A stretch of 64,000 nucleotides of DNA from Datura wrightii (Eukaryota; Streptophyta; Magnoliopsida; Solanales; Solanaceae), in assembly GCA_035772735.1 (NCBI GenBank), contig JASDFA010000001.1:54141001-54205000 (forward strand). Reading direction: 5' to 3'. A program made the translations under genes and the position numbers. Shown here piece by piece: positions 45,118 through 54,650 of the stretch; position 1 is the first letter of the stretch; each line of letters opens with the position of its first letter. The notes under the pieces are model-generated. The model was not told where the DNA came from. It saw only the letters and a list, made by a program, of their open reading frames with translations, and did no database searches.

Positions 45118-46908
45118 CACATACACAACTCATGCAAATTACATCCCAACCTTCGCCACTATGGTACGACAATTTACGCTACGATCATACCGATTATTCA
45201 ATATTTGCAAATCATCAAGAAAACATGCATGGTCTTAACAATGCAATGATCTTTAATAAATCAAGACTTCCTAGACTTCAAGAATCGACTCTCGATATCG
45301 GCAAACTCATGCAAATCAGCTAATCAAGATATCCGACACGAAAATCAATCTTTCATCAAGCATGTGCCCTCACAACTCAAGAGAATCTTCCCCTTTATGT
45401 TCATGCAGCACACAAACATTCAAGTTGGGGCATGTAGAAATTAATTTCACTCTCTCTCCCAAAAGAATTCACATGCATCATGTCATGACCCATAGGCTTG
45501 CCCTTAGTGTATTACTCCACTAATATAAGGAAATACGATGTAAGATCAAGTAGGACTTTAATGGGTTGTAATGGAAGCTATGGAACTAGTATATATTGGA
45601 TTAGCCAATAATAGTCACTAGCATCCTTAAGCGCCTTTTCAACACATTCCCATCAACTCATGACATTGTTTCTCTCTTTTCTTTTTTTCATCATCCCATT
45701 CATGCTTGTTTACTTTCGTACTGCCCAGTTCATCAAACACATTTGACACAACACAAAGGGTTTTCATGTACCCTCAATATCATTTAATTCTGATGAGTGC
45801 ACCCTCCACCTTTTTCTTTTCTTTCCTCACTCTGCTTTTCTTTTTCTTTTCACCCTTCTCACTCTTTGACACTTTGGGAAAAAAAATTTCTTTTCTTCTT
45901 AAGCGCTTAAGAGTTTTGTATAGACTTTACGGCTAATGAAAAGAAAGAATAAAGCTTAGTTTATACATTTTTGGACAAAAGAAAGAAAGAATTGGCTAAA
46001 GGCTCAACGGGCTGACTAGGGTATACAGTCACAAAAAAATGAGAGTATGACAAGAAAAAAATAGAAACTCTCGGTTAAAAACAAAGAAATGCCTACATCC
46101 TTTCTAACACTACACCTCCTTCATTTCGTTTTGTACACACACCAGGCGAGTTCTAGACACTTCACAATAGCATGGAATAACAATACCTCGCTTCACACTT
46201 TATGCACATGCTCGATTCAAGATGCATTCACAGACTCTTTAATTAACCAATTACATGAATTCAAAAATTAAGCCTCAATCACACCGAATCAAATTCTACA
46301 GCCTAGGTAGCTCAACATATTTACAAAATTGCATGCTTTCAAACGAATCACTTTTACATTTTGAATATCAGTTACAACACGCAACCAAAATTTCACAACC
46401 AGATAGTAACTACAGGTTCAGTGATGCAATCCACCAAAGAAAAAACTTAAAATAAATTAAAATCACTACTCCTACCGACTACATTTCCCTTAAGACGGTC
46501 GTCATCCATCCATCATAGAGAACGGTCACCAACTATGACATCGGTTCAATGGGACTATTCTCGGTAAAAGAACCGAAAACAAACTCCGAGAAACCCAAAA
46601 ATAAAAATCAAAAAATTTTGCAACACATCGATCATTTCGATGGAAAAGTATTTACAAAATATTTTAATATGTACAAAATATTTTCACAAAATTTTAAAAA
46701 TTATCGATCATTTTGATAAAGAAAAAAAAATATTTACAAAATTTACACTGGCAACCACAACCTTTCAAAACACACATCATTTACCACAAAAATATATACG
46801 GATACAACACAAATCAGTTCACAACCACAGGGAAACATAAAAAACATACATGCAAAACAAAGGAAGAACATACAGCAGATTAGCCCAGGTCCCAGCACCT
46901 AACTACTC
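45118..46908 (-). other. Element F 3' non-coding region
   Basis: No coding sequence seen. It carries the same ordered blocks as A and G: GATGGATGACGACC (46498-46511 reversed), the AAGCGCTT block (45630, 45900) and a C/T-rich run (45660-45900) that is purine-rich on the element's sense strand. Confidence 0.6.
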
Positions 46909-46947
46909 CCCACCCCACACTTAAATCGAACACTGTCCCCAGTGTTC
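46909..46947 (-). other. Internal hairpin plus polypurine tract (element F)
   Basis: Minus strand: perfect eight-pair hairpin GAACACTG-GGGA-CAGTGTTC (46947-46928), then GATTTAAGTGTGGGGTGGG. It lies about 45 bases after the T32 stop and 1.8 kb before the true 3' tract, whose core it repeats exactly. Confidence 0.8.
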
Positions 46948-46993
46948 ACAAAAATTAAAAATCACAAAAATTTCGGGTGGTGGAACTCCCTGA

Positions 46994-48214
46994 TCAGTCA
47001 AAATATTCGACTTCTTCATCTGGTGCTGCTGCCTCGTCGCCCATGTCCGAGTCTCCTCCCTCGTCATCATCGAACTCCACATCGGAGTCCTCCCGACGTG
47101 TCTCCTCGTTCGTGGGGACATCATCGTCAGTGGACTCAACGAAGGCTGGCCCCACTCGGCACAAAGCGCTGGCGTTCTCGCCAAATGGGTAATCCATCTC
47201 CAACTGCCATAACTCATCCTCCGTGGCTGGTCTCCCACCAATCCGGAGCTGAAGCATCTGCATACCAAACATTCGTGCCATGTACTGATCGTCACGAGCA
47301 TGTCGCTCGCCCAGTGTCAGCACTGGCCCTTGTGTGGTGTCAGGGGCCTTAGTTTTTGTCACATCAAGGGCCCTCCGCTCCAACTGCGGGATGTAATCCA
47401 AAGCCTCTTCCTCGACGTCGAGGCCCCGGAGAAAGGTGGTGATGAGTCCGCCGAACCCATATTTGTGGCCCTGGTGTAGTCGGGCTCTCTTCATGGCGGA
47501 TATGATGACCGCCCCAACATTAATCTCCAGCCCTTTCATAAGGGCATACACCAGGCAGACACGGTCCCGGGTCACATCCGTCATGTGAACCCCCGGGATT
47601 AAGCACGAACACACTATTTTCAGCCATATTCTGGCCTCCCTGTTCATCTGCGAATAAGGCAGAGTCTGGTGGTAACCCCTCTCCTTATGTCTGCTCCATC
47701 AGGCTATGGATCGAGCCCCACACAAGGTGCGTCTGATATCGGCGTATGGTGGGGTGATGTTCAGCTGGCGGAGAACGTGGGCGTCTGTGTCCCGCTCTCC
47801 AATGATGGCATTTAATTGCTGGGGTTTCAGAGTGACAATCTGCCCTCTGATTTTTATTGTGTGGCTTCTGATGGCCGGGTTCCAATTTGCATAGAACTCC
47901 CGGACTAAATGTAGGTTGCACTCCTTGGGCTCCTGAAATATAAAGCTGAGCCCAGCTGCCTCGATCCTTTGCACAATACGGGGGAACTCCTGTGCTAGTG
48001 GTTCCCGTGCAATATGCTCCTTAGGGAAGTACTTATTTTCTTTATGTTTAGCGTACCACTTCTTCCCTTCATCGGTCACCCACCTCGTTCCGTATTGGCG
48101 GCGCTGGCCGCGCGGAACAGCTGGTGCAGCTGGGACTGCTGTGCCCAATCTCATGCATTTTCTCCCGGTGCCTGAAGTAGATGCACCTTTACCCTTATCC
48201 TGCCTACTCGCCAT
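46994..48214 (-). pseudogene. T32 gene of element F ('putative plant transposon protein' family), one premature stop
   Basis: One continuous frame of about 406 codons, broken only by a TGA at 47699-47701 (SIA*W), where the family has Arg; CGA to TGA explains it. I start at 48214 (MASRQDKGKG) because G's copy starts alike; an upstream in-frame ATG at 48229 is possible. Segments in order: basic N-terminus, YGTRWVTDEGKKWYAKHKE, LSFIFQEPKECNLHLVREFY, KIRGQIVTLKP, YADIRRTLCGARS, REARIWLKIVCSCLIPG, TRDRVCLVYALMKGLEINVG, YGFGGLITTFL, LGERHARDDQYMARMFGMQM, and a strongly acidic C-terminus. No transposase catalytic motif is visible. Biochemical function is unknown. Confidence 0.85.
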
Positions 48215-48219
48215 TGTAC

Positions 48220-48919
48220 CTGTCAACATAAATAAACAAGCACAATGTCAAGCTAAATGCATATTAGCTTCGGCTAAGGTCGGGTTAAACTAAGTTTACC
48301 CCACACTTAGTTTTTAGCTACTTTTACGATACTACGGCAAGGATCACTTTATTTACACCAAAAACAAACAACTATACAATTTATGCTTCGTGCGTTTACA
48401 AAAAAATTCGACAGCATAACTTTTAGCGTACTACTCAGACTTCATACAGCTAATCCCAATCCTACCATCACTAGCAATTCAACCATCGCACTTAGCAACG
48501 AAAACAACAAACAAAAACAACAACAAAAATTCTATATACATACGAATCCACATAACCAAACCAATTTGAACAATTTTCACCTTTTCCCAAAAACAGAGAA
48601 TTCGTTGTCTATTACCTTCAAACAATATTTACAACGACTTATCTCAATTCACAAACACACCCCGGCATATAATTCACCAATTTAGCAAGTTACCCAATTC
48701 GATTTTAATAACCCAAGCCCTAGAAATCAATTTTACAATCAAATTCGAATCATTCACGCAATCGACAAGTTCAAACGCTGGTTACACATTCCGAACATTT
48801 ATCAATCAAAGAATAATTCAATATCATGCTAAATTGCTACTTAGGGTGATTTACCTCACCTCCCATGCTCAAATTCGATTAAAATCGACAAAAACTTGAG
48901 AGAAACGAGGAAAACATAC
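48220..48919 (-). other. Possible 5' leader intron of T32 (element F)
   Basis: On the minus strand AAAG/GTATGTTTT (exon end 48920) resembles a plant 5' splice site and TTTATGTTGACAG/GTACA (intron end 48220) a 3' site, six bases before the T32 start codon. The 700 bases between are AT-rich with T-runs, typical of plant introns. This is predicted from sequence only. Confidence 0.45.
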
Positions 48920-49260
48920 CTTTACGTTGAATAACCGAAGAAACTTGACAAATTTTTTGCTTAGTAGCGTGGAACGTTGGTTGGGAGAGGGAATCTAGGT
49001 GTTTGGTCGCGGAGAAGAGAGAAAATGAAGGAAAAAAGGGCAAAAATCGGGGTTAAAAAGAAGAAAAACACGCGGGTCACCCGGCAACCCGGTGTGACCC
49101 GGCACTAAATATAGGGCAACGTGTCACGGAGGGTAACGCGGAGCCCCTCCTCCGTGACACGGAGCTAACGCGATGGCTCACTGGAATTTTTTTTAAAATT
49201 CCAGATTAAACCATCAACGTGTCACGGAGGGTAACGCGGAGCTCCTCCTCCGTGACACGG
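48920..49260 (-). promoter_or_regulatory. Promoter-like block and leader upstream of T32 (element F)
   Basis: Two dyads GTGTCACGGAGG/CCTCCGTGACAC (49219-49230 with 49247-49258; 49121-49132 with 49149-49160), each with 12-base arms and a 16-base spacer, are followed by a TATA-like CTATATTTAG (49114-49105) and a C/T-rich leader (about 49060-48920). The same dyad with the same spacer lies upstream of the TATA box in F's LTRs (53077-53116). Confidence 0.5.
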
Positions 49261-49515
49261 AGCCAACGCCCTAGTGCACTGTCTCTTCATTTTATTCATT
49301 TTTTCATACCTTGCCTTTTCCTTCCCGATTCCATGCATATTTTTCTCCGGTTGACCTGAAAATCACCTCACTAACAAAATTGGTTAGATTAATAGATTTC
49401 CCTAACTAAAATGAAAAATACTAACTAAAACAAAAAAATTTATACTAAATCAAGAAAGAGAAAATTAAAATAAAACTATTTACACTTTACTAAACAAAAG
49501 AAAAAAAATATTTTT

Positions 49516-49562
49516 CACGGGTTGCCTCCCGTGCAGCGCCTGATTTACCGTCGCGGCTCGAC
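49516..49562 (-). other. Post-gag two-stem motif (element F)
   Basis: Minus strand: GTCG-agccg-CGAC (49562-49550), linker GTAAATCAGGCGCTG, then CACGGG-AGGCAA-CCCGTG (49533-49516). Stem 2 differs from A's CTTGGG/CCCAAG by two compensated pairs. It begins about 15 bases after the gag/protease stop. Confidence 0.8.
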
Positions 49563-49577
49563 GTCCTTTATGCTCAC

Positions 49578-51620
49578 TTATCCTAGGGTGATGGATGATT
49601 TTTCACGATCATTGTCCTCCCCCCAGTAGTGCTCAACCTTATCAGGTGGTCTTCCTATCAACTCTCGGGATTCACTCATTTGATTAGCCTTCCCATGATC
49701 AATCACATTGATCACCGAGAGTTCCTCATTTACAATCGGGAGCTTTGGTGCTTTGTACACATCGAACACTTCTACCTTGTCATGTGCTCGCATTGTAAGT
49801 TGACCCGCAGCCACGTCGATTAATGCTTTTCCGGATGCCAAAAAGGGTCGTGCCAAAATAAATGGGACTTCAGCGTCTGGTTCAAAATCCAGAACAATAA
49901 AATCGACCGGAAAAATGAGGGATCCCACTTGCACAAGCACATCCTCAACAATGCCATCCGGCCTAGCTAAGGATCTGTCTGCTAGCTGCAAGATTATGGT
50001 TGTAGGTCTAGGACTCCCCAGACCTAACTTTCTGAATACCGAAGATGGCATCAGATTTATGCTCGCCCCCAAGTCATATAATCCACGAGCTCGGATACTC
50101 TGCCCAATAGTCAGCTGGATAGTAAAACTTCCAGGATCTTTCAGCTTCGTGGGCAGTCTATTTTGAATTCGGGAAGTGCATTCCTCTGTCAAAGCTACCG
50201 TGGCATACTCAGTCAGACGACTTTTGTTGGCCACGATGTCTTTAATATATTTGGCATATTTTGGCACTGCCTGCAAGACATCAACAAGAGGTAAATTAAC
50301 ATGTACCTGTTTAAGCACCTCCATAAATTTCTTGAAACACGCCTCCTCTTTGTGTTTCTTGAGTCGTTGAGGGAACGGGGGTGGAGGTCTTTCTGCTTCT
50401 GCTTCTTTGGTCTTCCCCCTATCAGAACTTTGTTCCTCCTCAACATCTGCTGCTCCTAACTTTTGAGGCGGTCTTTCCGGCTCCACCTCCTTCAACTGCA
50501 AACCACTCCTCGTGGTCACTGCATTCACCTGCTTCGGATTAGGATCCGTATCGCTAGGCAGTCCTCCTCTGGGTCTTGTGTTTTGGGCACTAGCAGATTG
50601 CCCAAATTGATACTCAAGAGCCTTGGTCGCTAATTGATTATTCTTCACTTCGGCTGCCAATTTAACATAGTCAGCCTGCAATTGCGCCTGATTAGCGATC
50701 ATGGTCTTGAACATTTCCTCAATGGTAGGTGATGGTGGTGGAGGAGGGGCATTGTGATTTCTGAATTGAGATTGGTAGTTCTGTTGCCCTCCTTGATTCA
50801 TGTGCATACCCTGACCCGAACTTTGGCCTTGTTGGTTGTTGCTACCCCATGAAAAATTTGGATGGTTCCTCCAATTTGAGTTGTAGCCACTACCAAACTG
50901 CTGCTGATTTCTTTGCGCATTGCCCACAAAGTTAACCGAATCTGGGTTTGCTCCACAGCACTCAGCTGAGTGCTCACTGCTACCACACACTTCACACCAC
51001 ATTTGCTGGACCGCATTGACTGAAGCTGAAGGCTGGTTCAAGTTCATATTGCTGAAGTGGTTGTTTAACTGATTCTGCAAGGCAGCTATCTGTGCAGCGA
51101 TAGCTGTAAATCCATCCACTTCAAGTACTCCTGCTACTTTTCTTGCTCCACCTCGAGATGAATCTGCATTCCATTCTGGATTGCCCTGTGAAATTCGGTT
51201 GAGCAAAGTGTACAGCTCCTCATAAGTCTTTTCCAGTGCTTGCCCTCCAGCTGCTGAGTCTAACAAAATTTTAGTATGGGGTTCCAAACCCTCAATAAAT
51301 GTGTGTACCAACACCTCATTGGACTGATGATGATGAGGACAGTCCCGCAACATGGATTTAAATCTTTCCCAGGCTTGATACAAATTTTCTCCCTCCCTCT
51401 GTTTGAAACTTAGAATTTGACTTCTAAGTCTGGCTGTTTTACCAGAGGGAAAAAATCTTATCAAAAACTTCCATGCAAGATCATCCCACGTTGATATAGA
51501 ATTTGGTGGTTCAGCTTTTAACCACCTCTTGGCTTCACCAAGTAAGGAAAACGGAAATAGGGTGAGCCGAACATAATCAGGTGACACTCCAGCGGGTATA
51601 TAAGTGTCACTTATCTCCAA
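49578..51620 (-). pseudogene. gag/protease polyprotein, main open part (element F)
   Basis: 680 open codons. The gag core is at residues 1-130 (LTLFPFSLLGEAKRWL, QAWERFKSMLRDCPHH), then a zinc knuckle CEVCGSSEHSAECC (about 207-220, CX2CX4HX4C), a N/Q/G-rich linker, a P-rich region and the Athila-type retropepsin (about 505-605). In that protease DLGASINLMP holds the active-site Asp, with FILARPFLASGKALIDV at the end. It closes at TAA 49578 after a tail. The gene's true N-terminus lies upstream (51646-51985), separated by a frameshift, so the polyprotein is broken although this part is intact. No RT follows. Confidence 0.88.
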
Positions 51621-51645
51621 AAAATGTCACTTATCTCCAAAAAAT
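51606..51645 (-). repeat. 20-bp tandem duplication inside gag (element F)
   Basis: GTCACTTATCTCCAAAAAAT occurs twice in a row (51606-51625 and 51626-51645). Being 20 bases long it shifts the gag frame. One unit alone would keep the frame between the two gag parts. Confidence 0.9.
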
Positions 51646-51985
51646 TCTGGAGATGTTGTTGTGGGTCTTCATGAGGGAGACCGGTAAATTGCCCGCTTGT
51701 GTGCAAAAGTTGCACCATATTCTACTTTAATTCAAATCTCCCTCCAGGATCTGGTTTGCGGATACTAGAATGTACATTGTTGGCATGTGGGATTGCCACC
51801 TCGCGAACCGGCCTTGCTGCTGCTTCGTCGGGCACTAACACTGCCCTCACAACCGGTGGATTTTGTTGCTCCATATTAGACTGTCTGAGCAACTGCAGCT
51901 TCTTTTGTAGAGCTTCTCTGCGTTTACTATGAAATTCACGTTCAGGCTCTAAGTAAGATTCCACCAGCTCCTTGTCCTTTGCCAG
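51646..51985 (-). pseudogene. gag N-terminal part (element F)
   Basis: Reading leftwards: KELVESYLEPEREFHSKRRE, a Q/L-rich stretch, SSIRKPDPGGRFELK, then a TAG at 51722 followed in frame by NMVQLLHTSGQFTGLPHEDP and HLQNFLEISD, which runs into the tandem duplication. This is the typical Athila gag entry (FELK..M...L...GQFSG). No ATG is visible at the expected place; stops precede at about 51990. The TAG is explained by CAG to TAG. Confidence 0.75.
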
Positions 51986-52102
51986 TGTTCAAAGAAATCA
52001 AGTCTGCAAAATACAGGCTAAGACCAAGTTGTTAACACTTAAGAAAATAAAACAAAAATACAGTAAATTTACACTTAACACAATTTCACCAATTGCCTAG
52101 TC

Positions 52103-52120
52103 TCCCCGGCAGCGGCGCCA
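52103..52120 (-). other. Primer binding site of element F (tRNA-Asp)
   Basis: Minus strand TGGCGCCGCTGCCGGGGA, six bases after the LTR end, with one difference from the plant tRNA-Asp complement. It is the best preserved of the four such sites here. Confidence 0.85.
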
Positions 52121-52126
52121 AAAACT

Positions 52127-53553
52127 TGTCCGGTTGGTTTGGTATTAGGTAAAAACCGACACGCAAGTGCACGTGGTCAAACAAGTAATAAAGTGGCTAA
52201 GTAAGCCAAGTATCGAACCAAGGAGACTCTGGATAAGTGAAATTGCTTAACTATACTATATTCTAGCTTTACTTCTAATTATGCTGGCAACAACGTAACC
52301 AAAAGTTAAATAATTTTGTTTATAACTTATATACTAAAACTATTAACAAATATTTACTTTGAATTGAAACTATGGATATGAGCATTCCAAGGTTAAGAAC
52401 AAGTAATGAATTTGATTATAATCATAATTTGGTTATTCTTCTCTTCATGTTGCTAGCCAAGAACATTAGCCTAGAGATTAAAACTCTCGTATTTAATCTC
52501 ACTTTAGAATCATAAACCATTCGTCTACATTTCTGTGATCAAATGCAATTTATGACCTAGCAATACAATTCCGGTTCCTAAATTGACTAATACGGCTTTC
52601 AAGTATATTTCTATCAGGAAAGCACATCAAAACCCAATTTTCCCAAATCAAGTTAAGAACAATACCCTATTAATTCACAACTTTCCAATTTCTTGCTCTC
52701 TCGAGTGAAATTGGACTTTTTAGATGTACATTAATGTCGGCCACACACTAATGCAGTAGAAACAAGAATTAATAGAACAACATGGAAGAAGAAGATGAAA
52801 AACCATACAATTAACAATCAAAATTCATCACCATTGTTCACAACCTCAGCAAGGAAGAGAATTACCCACTCATTTGTGGATTAATCATCCTAAAACAAGT
52901 GTTAATCATACAAACAATTGATTGAAAGAAGAAAGAAAGAGAGAAAAACCCTTAGCTTTTTCGTTCCTCAACTGCCTCTAACCCACGTCCTTGCTCCACC
53001 AAGTCTGAATTTATTAAAAATAAGCCTAAGTGTTCTATTTATACTATTGGGAATTTTTCCCGGAATAACAAGCAACGTGTCACGGAGGCCAACGCGGAGC
53101 ACTGCCTCCGTGACACGGCGTAGACACGGACCCTCACTGGAAATCCAGGGTCCGGGAATATAGCCTCAACGTGGCACAGAGGCCAACGCGGAGGCTTATC
53201 TCCGTGCCACGGAGCTGTCGCGAGGCTTCACTGGAAATTGCCAATTAAATCACCCTCCAGGCAGTGTACCTCCGCGATGGTAGCGTGGCACGACTCCATC
53301 GCGGAGCCCCTTTACATTGCGCATTCCAATGTCTTTTCCGTGCTCGCATCCAAGTCTAACTCCGATATTGTCCCAACATGCATTTTAGCTCCTAAAAATC
53401 ATATTTTACCTGCAAACAAATGCTAATCATGTTGGTTAGTATAAATTCACATTTTATTACCAATTACATGAAAATGTATACACATTGCACAACAAACAAG
53501 GCGAAAATGATACGTTTGAGTATCACTTGGGCATATAAATCTGCCCAAGATCA
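52127..53553 (-). repeat. 5' LTR of element F (1427 bases)
   Basis: On the plus strand TGTCCGGTTGGTTTGG ... CCCAAGATCA. It differs from 43654-45079 by roughly 20 substitutions, mostly transitions, and an indel near the TG end. The dyad GTGTCACGGAGG/CCTCCGTGACAC at 53077-53116 is perfect here. Confidence 0.95.
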
Positions 53554-54603
53554 GTTATTCTGGGAAAAATTCCCACTAGTATAAATAGAACACTTAGGTT
53601 CATTTTTCAATATTCTGACTTGGTGGAGCAAGAACGTGGGTTACAGGCAGTTGAGGGGATGAAATTATCAGGGTTTTTCTCTCTTTCCTTCTCCTTGAAT
53701 TCAATTGTTTGTATGTTTAACACTCATTTAACGATGTTTAATCCACAAATGAGTGGCTAATTCCTCTTCTTGCTGAGGTTAAGAACAATTGTATTGAAAT
53801 GTGATTGTTGGTTAAATTGGGTTTTTCATCTTTTCTTCCATGGTTGTTCTATTGATTCTTGTTCTTACTGCATTAATGTGTGGCCAACGTTAATGTATAT
53901 CTAAAAAGTCCAGTTTCACTCGAGAGAGCACGAAATTGGAAAGTTGTGAATTAATAGGATATGATCCTTTCTTAGTTTGGGAAAATTGAGAATTGATTTA
54001 CCTTCAGGATAGAAATATACCTGAAGGTCGTATTTGTCAATTAAGGAACCGATTTTGTATGGCTAGAACATGAATTTCGTTTAATCACAGAAATGTAGGT
54101 GGACGGTTCATGATTCTTAAGTTGGATTAAATACGAGAGTTTTAATCCATTGGCAGTAGTTCTTGACTAGCAACTGGATGAAAGGTTAACCAAATTATAT
54201 CAATAATTAATTTCATTACATGTTCATTTAACCTCAGCATGCTCGCATTCATAGTTCAGACTCACATTAGATAATCGTTTTAGACTTAGCATAAAATTTA
54301 GAACCCAAAAATATCAAACTCTTGGTTACACTGTTGTCTTCATTGTTAAAATTAAAATATAGTAACACTTGAGTAGTTCGTTACCTTATCCCAGTCCCTG
54401 TGGGATCGATACTTGGCTTACTTAATCCACTTTACTACTTGTTCGACCACGTGCACTTGCGTGTAGTTTTATACCCAACAAACGAGCGAACAGATTTCAA
54501 AATTAGCATTTTAAAGTTGATCCTATATGCATGTGAGTGAATTGTTTGAGCTTTATTGATTTTTCTAACGATCCTAAGTGTAATGTGAGAAGGGAAGTAG
54601 TAG

Positions 54604-54650
54604 ATTGTTCTAGGGCTAACAATACGAACAATAGTTTAAGTGTGGGGTGG
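54604..54650 (+). other. Terminal hairpin and polypurine tract of element G
   Basis: ATTGTT/AACAAT (54604-54609, 54618-54623) or alternatively TTGTTC/GAACAA (54605-54610, 54626-54631) can pair. Then TTTAAGTGTGGGGTGG (54635-54650) directly precedes LTR start TGATGAACGG. Confidence 0.7.

Larger units (their letters stand above)
43654..53553 (-). mobile_element. Element F: young non-autonomous gag-protease-T32 LTR retrotransposon
   Basis: 9,900 bases. On the minus strand: 5' LTR, tRNA-Asp primer site, gag/protease, post-gag motif, inter-ORF block with promoter-like features, T32 gene, internal hairpin/polypurine unit, non-coding region, terminal hairpin/polypurine tract, 3' LTR. The target duplication GTTAT (43649-43653 and 53554-53558) is perfect. 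The LTRs differ at only about 1.5 percent of positions by eye. No RT, RNase H or integrase is encoded. It is inserted in solo LTR E of its own family. Confidence 0.95.
43166..54492 (+). repeat. Solo LTR E (F/A family), split by element F
   Basis: The pieces 43166-43653 and 53559-54492 make one LTR of about 1.42 kb: TGATCTTGGGCAAATTTATA ... AACGAGCGAACA. Its target duplication GATTT (43161-43165 and 54493-54497) is perfect, and there is no internal region, so it is a solo LTR in the 3' part of G. F sits within it with duplication GTTAT. It is homologous in opposite orientation to the LTRs of F. A TATA box TATAAATA lies at 53580-53587. Confidence 0.9.

Noticed and set aside
46942..47352. 136-codon ORF on the opposite strand of T32
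   Set aside because: It is a shadow of the T32 frame; the minus-strand frame matches the G copy.
46994..48214. T32 as a true DNA transposase with its own terminal repeats
   Set aside because: No DDE-type motif is visible and no inverted repeats flank it; it lies between gag and the polypurine unit of an LTR element in two families.
52103..52120. tRNA gene fragment
   Set aside because: Only the 18-base 3'-end complement is present, next to the LTR: a primer binding site.
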